DNA from: BOG-1112 sp964611335
GTDB taxonomy: Bacteria; Bdellovibrionota_B; Oligoflexia; Oligoflexales; Bog-1112
NCBI GenBank assembly: GCA_964611335.1
Contig: CAZSXR010000001.1
Location: forward strand, 868,001-932,000
DNA: 64,000 bases
Direction of reading: 5' to 3'
Positions 35,989 through 44,070 of the stretch are shown piece by piece. The position numbers and the translations under genes are program-made. Under the pieces are notes generated by a model. That model was not told where the DNA came from. It ran no database searches and saw nothing but the letters and a program-made list of their open reading frames with translations. Positions within the stretch are counted from its first letter, which is position 1, and each line of letters begins with the position of its first letter.

Positions 35989-36933
35989 ATGAAAAACAGA
36001 TCGTATATTATTGGTGGCATTATTGCACTCGTTGTAGTTATTGCAACATGCCTTATTATATTCTGGCCGAAAGCACCTACACAACCTAGCAGTTCCCAAA
36101 TGGAAGAAGATTCAGGGGCACTTGTTCCTGAAAGCTCCGAGGGTGATGCAAGTCCCACTCAGGAGGGGACCCAACCTTTAAAAAGCACAACACCCACACA
36201 AGGTACAGATCTTAAATTAAAAAAAATCGAAGCAGTTTTTGCACACGCACGTGTGACGGATGAATTCAAAGCTATGGATGAGCTATTAGAAGCACAATTG
36301 GATCATATCCAAAGCACAAATCTTTCTAAAGAAGAACAGGAAGAATTGGAAAAGCTAAAGAAAATTGTAAACAGTGAGGCTCTTGAGGCAAAACTCAAAC
36401 AGCTTGTAAGTGAACGTTTTGACGAACAAGAACTTGAGTCTTTGAATGAGATTTATCAGAATCCGCTTGTTTCAAAAATGAAAGAGGATCAAGTGCGCAA
36501 TCAGACTCCTGAAGGTCAAAAAGAAATGATGGAGTATTATAAGCAGTACGACGAAAGTAAGATCCCAGCAGAAAGAATGGATCTGATTAAAAATTATAAT
36601 AAAGTGTCTGGAAATTCTGCAAGGACATTGGAGACCATAGGGAAAATGGGGAGTCTGACCGGAAATGAGATGGAGGATCCCAAGAAGAAAGCCGAAATTT
36701 TGAAAACCATGGGTCCGGCTATTGAGAAAGCTAATAATATACAACAGACACAATTATTTCAGAATTTGAGCACGGATGAGATTAAGAATCTCACAGCGTT
36801 TGCTGGCAATCCTGTCTTCCAAAAATTTGAAAAAGCAAAGCAGGATGTGAATAACGGTACTATTGAAGAACTTACAAAAACTGTGAAAGAAGGAATGGAG
36901 AGGAAGCAGAAAGAAAACGATCACAATAAATAA
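35989..36933 (+). CDS. Membrane-anchored protein with DUF2059-like helical region
   Basis: 314 residues. An N-terminal helix (about 5-26) is followed by a Ser/Pro/Glu-rich linker (28-72) and an all-helical, highly charged domain. The stretch with FDEQELESLNEIYQNPLVSKM near 144-164 resembles the DUF2059 pattern, in which a helix ending in a short 'Y/F-x-(N/T)-P' turn recurs. It is probably anchored in the inner membrane with the domain outside. The ATG follows GAGAGGAA. The function is unknown. Confidence 0.68.
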   Translation: MKNRSYIIGGIIALVVVIATCLIIFWPKAPTQPSSSQMEEDSGALVPESSEGDASPTQEGTQPLKSTTPTQGTDLKLKKIEAVFAHARVTDEFKAMDELLEAQLDHIQSTNLSKEEQEELEKLKKIVNSEALEAKLKQLVSERFDEQELESLNEIYQNPLVSKMKEDQVRNQTPEGQKEMMEYYKQYDESKIPAERMDLIKNYNKVSGNSARTLETIGKMGSLTGNEMEDPKKKAEILKTMGPAIEKANNIQQTQLFQNLSTDEIKNLTAFAGNPVFQKFEKAKQDVNNGTIEELTKTVKEGMERKQKENDHNK

Positions 36934-36980
36934 TCTTTTCTCCCTCTTGAACTTCGAAGTTTTCAAAGATGAAAATCAAC

Positions 36981-36994
36981 CCTTCTGCAGAAGG
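36981..36994. repeat. 14-bp perfect palindrome over a ribosome site
   Basis: CCTTCTGCAGAAGG includes the AAGG of the AAGGAG ribosome site of the next gene. In RNA it could pair and mask that site, or it could be a protein-binding site in DNA. Confidence 0.4.
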
Positions 36995-36999
36995 AGTCT

Positions 37000-37983
37000 G
37001 TGACGTTGAAAGTAAAAGCACAACACTTAATCTTGGTCGTCAAACTCCTTCTTGTAGCTTCCATACTCTCTTATTTGCTTTACACTAAAAAACTAGATCT
37101 TTCTTCTCTGCAAATTTTTGCTGAGGATCCGTTATTTCTCCTTGCCAATATCAGTGTGTGGTTTTTTGGTTCTGTTTTCCTTACAAGCTATCGTTGGCAG
37201 ATGATTTTGAAGGGGATGAATATCGATCTCCCTTTCAAAAAAGTTGTAAATTTAAATTTCATAGGATTTTTTTTCAACACCATAGCTCCCGGTGCGGTAG
37301 GTGGCGATTTAGTGAAAGCCTACTATCTTTACCGAGATCAGAAAGATGGGAACAAAACGCCTGCGATGCTTGCGATCTTCCTCGATCGTGTAGTGGGTCT
37401 TTACTGTGTCTTTCTTATTGCGAGTGTTGCGATCGTATGTTTCTACTCTCATTTTATGAAGAATAAGATTTTATCTTCGATTGCGTTTGTTGCATTGCTT
37501 GGTTTTTTGGGAATGAGTGTAGTTTTTCTTGTACTCTTTCTTGCGAACAAACCCGTTGAAGAAAATCCTCTTTATCGTTTTTTACAGAAACCATATCCTG
37601 CTTTTTCTTTTTTACAGAAAATATTTCTCTCGCTTTTTCTTCTCAAACAGAATCCTTTTTATTTCGTTAAGGCTATTCTGATGGGAACTTTTTATCAAGT
37701 CATCTACATGTCTCTATTCGGTTTTATAACACTGAGAATGGGAAATGAATTTTCACTTCCTGACTTTGCTGCTATCTTTCCTGTAGGTTTTTTAGCTTCC
37801 GCTCTTCCTATAGCTCCAGGAGGTTTGGGAGTAGGGCACCTCGCCTTTGAAAGGCTTTTTGCAGTCATCGGAATCGCAAACGGTGCGAATATTTACAATT
37901 GTGTTTTTCTCGGACAGACAACTTTGAATTTACTAGGCTTTATTCCCTACGCTTTTCTTAAAAAAGATATCAAGTCCTCTTAG
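37000..37983 (+). CDS. LPG-synthase-TM family membrane protein (YbhN/MprF-flippase-like)
   Basis: 327 residues with about seven to eight helices. Family hallmarks are SYRWQMILKGMNIDLPFKK near 63-81, NLNFIGFFFNTIAPGAVGGD near 84-103 and FPVGFLASALPIAPGGLGVG near 263-282. Relatives include the flippase half of MprF and other proteins thought to handle lipids or polyisoprenoids. The start may be GTG 37000 (three bases after AAGGAG) or TTG 37006 (nine bases after), the second having the better spacing. It lies downstream of the DUF2059-like gene on the same strand. Confidence 0.85.
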   Translation: MTLKVKAQHLILVVKLLLVASILSYLLYTKKLDLSSLQIFAEDPLFLLANISVWFFGSVFLTSYRWQMILKGMNIDLPFKKVVNLNFIGFFFNTIAPGAVGGDLVKAYYLYRDQKDGNKTPAMLAIFLDRVVGLYCVFLIASVAIVCFYSHFMKNKILSSIAFVALLGFLGMSVVFLVLFLANKPVEENPLYRFLQKPYPAFSFLQKIFLSLFLLKQNPFYFVKAILMGTFYQVIYMSLFGFITLRMGNEFSLPDFAAIFPVGFLASALPIAPGGLGVGHLAFERLFAVIGIANGANIYNCVFLGQTTLNLLGFIPYAFLKKDIKSS

Positions 37984-38076
37984 TTTCTTCTGCTTAACTT
38001 TTAATCAAGTTTATTGATCTGCTATTTTATTCATGATAGCCTCTAGGTATATGCAAAAAATCTAACAAGGGCTTTT

Positions 38077-41000
38077 ATGAAATTTGTTCTAAGAAAAATT
38101 TTAGTGGTATGTGCAAGTTTTAGTTTTCTTCTTGCTAACCCGGGATGTAGTACGGGGGGAACAAGCAAAAATCAAGGAGAAGAGTCCGAAAAAAAACCAG
38201 ATAAGCCTAAAAATACAAATAGAGATGATAAAAAGAACGAGGGCAATAAAAACAAAGGTGGAAAAAAGGATGAAACAAATTCATCAGAAGGAGAAGAGGA
38301 CAATCTTTCTTCTAAGCCACCAGCTTCCTTTGGTAGTGAAGAGTCTGACGAAAAAAATTGGCCGGGATTTCCGAATGGAGGAATGAGACCCCCCTCAAGA
38401 TTCGAATTAAAGCTTCTAACAGAAGAGCCTGAATTTCCATGGACCAAGCAAGATCATAAATCCAGAAAACAACTTTCTTTTACAAAGATTCCAGGTGTTC
38501 GTAGTATAGAGACGGATGACCCCGAAGTTTTGAAGATCCTACAGGAATTTCTTAAAACAAGTAAAGTTGCAATTGATACCGAAAAAAATAGGTTGACCAT
38601 AACTGGTCTCTCCTTGATCCAAATCTTTGACGAAATGGGTTATGCGTTAACAGATGAGGAGCAGGATTTTTATTTGGGCTATTATGGTGAAGGCAATCCG
38701 TTACTACTGTCTGTAGAAGACTCACAGCTACCAGAGATAACTGGCAATGCCACTACTGCAACAAATGGGAGTGCAGGTTTTAACAGCAATCATTTGAAAG
38801 TACCAGAGACGCTAACAGATTCCCAACTTGTTTTCAAACATAATGGCAAATCTTATACAACTAGATTCTTTAGTCGTTCTGGAGGTAGAGCTCATATTGA
38901 ACTATCTGATTCTGATGAAGATTCAACATTCGTTACACTTCATTCTGAGTACATTCCTGAGAGGTTATGCGGAAGAGATTTTCATTTGAATTCCAATACT
39001 GGCAGCGATACTCATGATGAAAGTAAACCAAAAACTTATAAGACACTTAAATTTGCTATGGATGATATTGTCTCTCAGATGAAAGATAAAAAAATTCCTG
39101 AGTCGACGCTTGTGTGTCTGCACTTGAGTGCCCCTGGAGAAGATTCTGAAGAGCTCCTTGAAATCCGTCTAGATGAACACATCGAAATCCCCACAAGTTA
39201 TTTTGAATTTCGTGCTTCAAATCCTATACAAATAGTTGGCAAAGCAACGTGTAGTTCCTTTAGAGATGGGGATAAGTCATGGGGCGGTGACAACCTTTAT
39301 ATAGATAAAACTCGCTGCTATTGCAGTGCTCCTGACTTAGAGGCATTAAACTTATTGACAGATTTTCAAATTCCAAAACTAGGAACACAGACAGAATATA
39401 AGATTGATGAAAAAGTTCGTTTGATCTGCAAGGATTCAAAGAAAATACCGAATAAACTTGTCAAGCTAACGTGTAAGGGTTCTTGGAGCATACCTAGACA
39501 TGTGGAATGCCTAAGTTTGGAAGAGCATATTGAAAAACATTTGAAATCTCCAATAGATGAAAATTCCAAGTATGTAGAAGATTTTGATTTCTTAAACAAA
39601 CTGGTGAATTTAGACGTGCTCTTAGGTCTAAATGAATATCGTCAGTTGGGCAAACAACAATGTAAAGCGGATAGTCATTTTGTACACTATAGTAAGGAAT
39701 TCGGTTGTGTTTTGGGGGATTCTCACAAAAATTGTTTAGAGACAGGCCAAGTCCTTGTTTATGACACGGAATTGAAACAAAACAAGTGTGTCTGTAATAA
39801 TTTCATTCGAGATTTTACAAAAGAAAAGTATTACGAAAAAAACATGGACAAGGGTGCGAGGCTTTTTAATTTTGCAAATCAATGTGTATCGCAAAACGAT
39901 CTAAAAAGCAGGTGTGCAGAAAAAGGAGGAACTTACAAAGATGATGGTAAAAACACAGCTTTTTGCATCAAGGGTCACGACGAATGTAAAGAATTCGATA
40001 AATTAGCACGAGTTGGCAAATTCGAAAATATGCGTCGTGTCTGGTTTCTGAACGAATCTAAAAATGAAAGTTGTCAATATAGGTCAGATTTCGAAAAAAA
40101 CTGTAAAAATGCAGCTGAATCTGTTGATAGCCCATCTACTTGTGAGCTAAAAGAAAATGGCAAAAAAAATTGGGATGATATTTGCTCTTCTCCCTATTGG
40201 CTCGATGGTAAAATGAAAGGTCTTTGTATAAATACATGCCCCCCAGGAAGTACAAAACAAAGAAATGGAAAGTGTAAATTTGATTCAGACATAATTCTTC
40301 TTAGTGGATATCGCTATGACTCTGATGGTGTTGATTACATAAGGTCAAGGTCAACAGCAAAAAGGGTGATTGATGAGAACCATGCAGCCTATGCAAACGA
40401 GCACAACTATGCACATTTAGCATTTACAGATTACACAGATGGAACTTGTAAAAATGATTTCTATTTGTCAAATTCAATGGAATTTCATAGAAATATTTTT
40501 TCTAAAGATAAAGAAACAAACTGTCTTCCTTATTGGTCGAAAATTTACTACATAAAATACCTTTTGAGTGAAGTCCTCGATTTAGAGCAAAAAAGTACTA
40601 AACAATTCGAACAAGCATCGCAGACATATCAACCTAAGTATCTTGTGTGGCTTGATGATGATATGATTTTACTTAACGATAAGTATAAATCATCAGATGA
40701 TACAACAAAAAAAATAAATCTTGAAGATGTGCAAGATCAATTTTACCCCAAAGATATCATCGTAATGCATGATAAGAATAGTGCTGAAATTAATACAGGT
40801 TTTCTCATGGTTGCAATAGGAAAAAATACTAAGGATATTTTTGAAAAGTGGTATGAACTTCGAAACGGGGTCGGATATAAATACGAAACGATAGGTCTTC
40901 AAACAACGAATTCTCGTTATTATAATCTAGGGTTGTGTCGACAGCAAACCTGCTTCCATGAACAAGAGGCCTACCTTTCTTTGAAGAAAGAGTACAACGC

Positions 41001-41463
41001 TTCTACTCAAATTTCTGCCTATTTTTCAGTCCGTAATCCTTCAGACCCTAAAGATAACGGCTTCCCAGCTATTAACCGTTTTGCCAGAGTTTCACACTTC
41101 AATCCAGATAAAGATATTCATCAAAAAGTCTTACTTTATGGAGGAGAAGATGGTGAGAGTGGAGATCCTGACTTCATCAAATGTGATGTTGCGAAAGATT
41201 TCATGTGTCAATGCACAGGTCTAGCAAGAAAAGGGTATAAATTAAAAAATGATATCCTTCAACAAGTCATACGTTTTGCAAAGAGTTTCATTTCTTCTGA
41301 TAAATCGGATACGGATAATGCAGACATGTCTATATCCTACAACTTCCGAGACCTTTGCATACAGCATTTGCTGAAACAAGCTGCAATAGAAGATATTAGT
41401 AAAAGGACACCGTTTACTTTAGACACTATACACGAAACAGACGGAGTCAAAGAAGCCGAATAA
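38077..41463 (+). CDS. Large Cys-rich lipoprotein with CCP/sushi-like module and GT34-like glycosyltransferase domain
   Basis: 1128 residues. The lipobox ends NPGC (Cys24), then a Lys/Glu/Ser-rich stalk (about 28-95). A segment near 414-478 has the cysteine and aromatic spacing of a complement-control (sushi) module: C416, then VRLIC (C451), LTC (C466), GSW470, and a final C478. A Cys-rich region (about 530-740) recalls extracellular EGF-like repeats. The C-terminal part (about 745-1045) resembles the GT34 galactosyl/mannosyltransferase fold: YLVWLDDDMILLN (DDD 860-862), NTGFLMVAIGK (906-916) and HEQEAY (961-966). The rich cysteine content fits folding outside the cytoplasm. An exported glycosyltransferase would be unusual; substrate is unknown. 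It converges on the ankyrin gene (11-base gap). Confidence 0.7.
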   Translation: MKFVLRKILVVCASFSFLLANPGCSTGGTSKNQGEESEKKPDKPKNTNRDDKKNEGNKNKGGKKDETNSSEGEEDNLSSKPPASFGSEESDEKNWPGFPNGGMRPPSRFELKLLTEEPEFPWTKQDHKSRKQLSFTKIPGVRSIETDDPEVLKILQEFLKTSKVAIDTEKNRLTITGLSLIQIFDEMGYALTDEEQDFYLGYYGEGNPLLLSVEDSQLPEITGNATTATNGSAGFNSNHLKVPETLTDSQLVFKHNGKSYTTRFFSRSGGRAHIELSDSDEDSTFVTLHSEYIPERLCGRDFHLNSNTGSDTHDESKPKTYKTLKFAMDDIVSQMKDKKIPESTLVCLHLSAPGEDSEELLEIRLDEHIEIPTSYFEFRASNPIQIVGKATCSSFRDGDKSWGGDNLYIDKTRCYCSAPDLEALNLLTDFQIPKLGTQTEYKIDEKVRLICKDSKKIPNKLVKLTCKGSWSIPRHVECLSLEEHIEKHLKSPIDENSKYVEDFDFLNKLVNLDVLLGLNEYRQLGKQQCKADSHFVHYSKEFGCVLGDSHKNCLETGQVLVYDTELKQNKCVCNNFIRDFTKEKYYEKNMDKGARLFNFANQCVSQNDLKSRCAEKGGTYKDDGKNTAFCIKGHDECKEFDKLARVGKFENMRRVWFLNESKNESCQYRSDFEKNCKNAAESVDSPSTCELKENGKKNWDDICSSPYWLDGKMKGLCINTCPPGSTKQRNGKCKFDSDIILLSGYRYDSDGVDYIRSRSTAKRVIDENHAAYANEHNYAHLAFTDYTDGTCKNDFYLSNSMEFHRNIFSKDKETNCLPYWSKIYYIKYLLSEVLDLEQKSTKQFEQASQTYQPKYLVWLDDDMILLNDKYKSSDDTTKKINLEDVQDQFYPKDIIVMHDKNSAEINTGFLMVAIGKNTKDIFEKWYELRNGVGYKYETIGLQTTNSRYYNLGLCRQQTCFHEQEAYLSLKKEYNASTQISAYFSVRNPSDPKDNGFPAINRFARVSHFNPDKDIHQKVLLYGGEDGESGDPDFIKCDVAKDFMCQCTGLARKGYKLKNDILQQVIRFAKSFISSDKSDTDNADMSISYNFRDLCIQHLLKQAAIEDISKRTPFTLDTIHETDGVKEAE

Positions 41464-41474
41464 ACACACCTACG

Positions 41475-42386
41475 TCACTCATCTCTATCTACTTCCATAG
41501 CATCTGCTTGGAAATGAACGGACCTTTTGGGTGAAGTAGGCGGAAAGGATTGCGATCTCAACTCACGAGGCTTATCGCGAGCGGATGCTGGTCTGGCGGA
41601 ACGAGGTGTTAGAATTTTGAGATAACTTCGCGGAGAACGTTGTGAACGTGGACTGCTAGGTGATGAACTTGCAGCTTGTAAATTAAGTAAGGGAATAACT
41701 TTTTTCATTGCTGGAATTTTTCCACTTCCTTTATGCTCCATAATGTCCAAAATCTCTTTTGCTTTATCGCTTAGATGGCATTTTGAAGCTGTCTTTAATT
41801 CAGAGAGTTCATTCGCCATAGAATAAGGGGTTTCATAGGAATTATTTCTCATCTTGTCATTAGCCCCTTTATGAAGGAGTCTTATAACCCAATCCGTATC
41901 TCCGTTTCTTACGGCAACATGCAGTGGATAATCGCCTGTATCCTGTCTTTTGCTTTTTTTATAAGCTCCGAGCATACGCATCATCTTTTCGTTCTGATGA
42001 TTCTCTGCCACTCTGAGTGGGGTCTCACCCCTTCTGTTTTTAGCAGAGACGGAAGCTCCTCTGAGAAGTAACAAATAAGCCATATCTAAGTCATCATTGC
42101 GTACAGCAAAATGTAAAAGTGTATCTTTTTTAATATCTGGCATTTCAGGATTCAAGGGTTTGTCTAAACAGGAATTTGTATAGAAGCGCTCCTCCACAAA
42201 AGCATAGTTTCCATTTTGAACAGCTTCACGGATGAATTTGTTTTCAGGGTTTTCCCTACTCAAAAATTCTTCGGTCTGTAAATAAGTTAAGGGATCGTCA
42301 TACCCAGCATAACTTGCGGAACAATAAGAGTAAGAAATAATAACACAGCTTAGAAAATGCACTCTGATCAGTCTAAACATTCCCAC
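41475..42386 (-). CDS. Exported ankyrin-repeat protein
   Basis: 303 residues with a Sec signal peptide (about 1-27, ending SASYA). Three to four ankyrin repeats span roughly 75-205, with clear consensus in DTLLHFAVRNDDLDMAYLLL, GETPLRVAENHQNEKMMRML and DYPLHVAVRNGDTDWVIRLL. The C-terminal 75 residues are basic and Ser/Pro-rich with recurring SPR/SPK. Ankyrin domains bind proteins; export suggests binding in the periplasm, at the surface or in another cell. It is followed on the same strand, 59 bases on, by the deaminase-family gene. Confidence 0.82.
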   Translation of the reverse strand: MGMFRLIRVHFLSCVIISYSYCSASYAGYDDPLTYLQTEEFLSRENPENKFIREAVQNGNYAFVEERFYTNSCLDKPLNPEMPDIKKDTLLHFAVRNDDLDMAYLLLLRGASVSAKNRRGETPLRVAENHQNEKMMRMLGAYKKSKRQDTGDYPLHVAVRNGDTDWVIRLLHKGANDKMRNNSYETPYSMANELSELKTASKCHLSDKAKEILDIMEHKGSGKIPAMKKVIPLLNLQAASSSPSSPRSQRSPRSYLKILTPRSARPASARDKPRELRSQSFPPTSPKRSVHFQADAMEVDRDE

Positions 42387-42445
42387 CTCGGTCTTTTTTT
42401 GCGATTCTATATAGTGATATGTGAAAACAGATTAAGAATGACTTA

Positions 42446-43501
42446 TTAATAATAAGTTAAGAATCTCTTTGCAAAGTCCACTTCACTCTTCAAAGTTGTG
42501 TCAAAAATACCTGGATCGTCGGAACTTATCACAACATTCAATCCTGCTTTTAAAAAACGAGGAAGGGGATGATTCCTCAAATCCCTAATCCCTCCCAAAT
42601 ACAGATTCGAACGTGGGCAGGATTCTATAATAGCTCCCCCTTCTTTCAACTCCTGCATCACAGTATTTTGTAACTTTCTTATCGAAAATTTTCTTTCTTC
42701 TGAATAAGAGAACTCATCAGGATCTATACCCAATGCAATAGCATGACCTAAGCGGTGTGCTCCAAACCTATGCGCATCACGAACCCATAATATAGATGTT
42801 TCTATATCTGTGAACATTTCTCCAACATGATAGAGAATTTTAAGTGCATTTTCGGGATTAAGTTCATTGTCTTTATGAACTTTTGTAAAGAATTCTTTTT
42901 TAGTTGAAGGGGAAGAATCTTCAAAATAACAGAAATCTATAGCCACAATCGCTGAACTTAATTGAGGGAATCTTTTTTGCCAGTTTTTTATACAAGTATA
43001 TTGGAATTCCATACTTACATTGTCTCTCGGCAATGAAATCGCAAAGCGAGGAACAAACTGGGACTCGTATTCAAAAGCAAGATTTGCAAGCATAGTGAGA
43101 AAAGAAGAAATCTTCTCTTCGTCTTTGGAAAAAGACATCCCAAAAGGGAGGCGAAATTCCGCATATTCTAAATCGGAATGTTTATATCTCTCCAAAATAT
43201 AGCGAACAATAGAATCCTCTTCAGGATTGAGAGGAAAGAGTGCAATCAGAAGGTTAAAAGAAGCTTGGAATTGAGAAAAATTTACGTGGGTTTTAATTTC
43301 ATAATCTTTTTTGAGTTTTTCAAATCCATCTTCATGTGTCCAATACCATTCCCATTGGGGTTTTCTATCCCAGGCTTTTTCATATTCTTGTGCATACCAT
43401 GCAAGTGCGTTTCTTCTTTTTTCCCACACGGATTTACCTAAATCAAAAACATCTTTTGCAGTCAAACAACCATAAAGATGCAAATGCAATTCCTGTTTCA
43501 T
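42446..43501 (-). CDS. Adenosine-deaminase-family amidohydrolase
   Basis: 351 residues. The metal-binding HxHxxG appears as ELHLHLYGC (H6, H8), with Tyr in the place of the usual Asp. Further family residues are YHVGEM (His and Glu of the active site), HRLGHAIALG, ESCPRSNLYLGG and the Asp pair in VVISSDDPGIF. No signal peptide is present, so it is cytoplasmic. Purine nucleoside deamination is the most likely activity, but the family also includes adenine and other aminohydrolases. Its ATG overlaps the pabA stop by four bases, so it is the last gene of the 45.9-42.4 kb operon. Confidence 0.87.
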   Translation of the reverse strand: MKQELHLHLYGCLTAKDVFDLGKSVWEKRRNALAWYAQEYEKAWDRKPQWEWYWTHEDGFEKLKKDYEIKTHVNFSQFQASFNLLIALFPLNPEEDSIVRYILERYKHSDLEYAEFRLPFGMSFSKDEEKISSFLTMLANLAFEYESQFVPRFAISLPRDNVSMEFQYTCIKNWQKRFPQLSSAIVAIDFCYFEDSSPSTKKEFFTKVHKDNELNPENALKILYHVGEMFTDIETSILWVRDAHRFGAHRLGHAIALGIDPDEFSYSEERKFSIRKLQNTVMQELKEGGAIIESCPRSNLYLGGIRDLRNHPLPRFLKAGLNVVISSDDPGIFDTTLKSEVDFAKRFLTYY

Positions 43502-44070
43502 TGAACAGATGTTTCTAAAAACGTTTTCATCAACAGATTCCCTTCCTCACTCATGAAAGATTCAGGATGAAATTGCACTCCTTCTAAATGGGGAATGGTT
43601 TTATGCCGCAATCCCATCACAAGATGGTCGGAAGTCCAAGCTGTGATTTCTAAACAATCTGGTATCTGCGTTAATACAAGAGAGTGATAACGAGCCATCA
43701 TTGTCGGTGTAGCAAGGTTTGAAAATAAAGATTCCTTCTTATGAAAAATTTCATAGCTCTGACCATGTACTGGTTTTGGTGCGCGCACTACCTTTGCTCC
43801 GTAAATTTCACCAATCAATTGCAAGCCTAAACAGACTCCTAGTATAGGAATTCGGCCCTGATAATATTCAATAGCAGCTCTACAAATTCCTGTGTGAGAA
43901 GGATTTCCAGGACCAGGAGAGATAACAAGATGTGTAGGGTTCACAGCGATCATCTCTTGCAAGCAAAGATCATTGCGTAATACGAAAACTTCAGCCCCTA
44001 AAGAAGCGATCTGCTGTACAAGATTGAATGTGAAAGAATCGAAGTTGTCGATGAGAAGAACCCTAGGCAT
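43498..44070 (-). CDS. pabA: Aminodeoxychorismate/anthranilate synthase glutamine amidotransferase
   Basis: With the ATG at 44070 it has 190 residues, the usual length. It supplies ammonia from glutamine to PabB for p-aminobenzoate (folate) synthesis. The class I amidotransferase motifs are LLIDNFDSFTFNLVQ (5-19), SPGPGNP, the nucleophile loop ILGVCLGLQLIG and the His-Glu pair in GVQFHPESF. The frame is open 35 codons upstream but without conserved sequence. The start overlaps the end of pabB by eight bases. Confidence 0.94.
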   Translation of the reverse strand: MPRVLLIDNFDSFTFNLVQQIASLGAEVFVLRNDLCLQEMIAVNPTHLVISPGPGNPSHTGICRAAIEYYQGRIPILGVCLGLQLIGEIYGAKVVRAPKPVHGQSYEIFHKKESLFSNLATPTMMARYHSLVLTQIPDCLEITAWTSDHLVMGLRHKTIPHLEGVQFHPESFMSEEGNLLMKTFLETSVQ

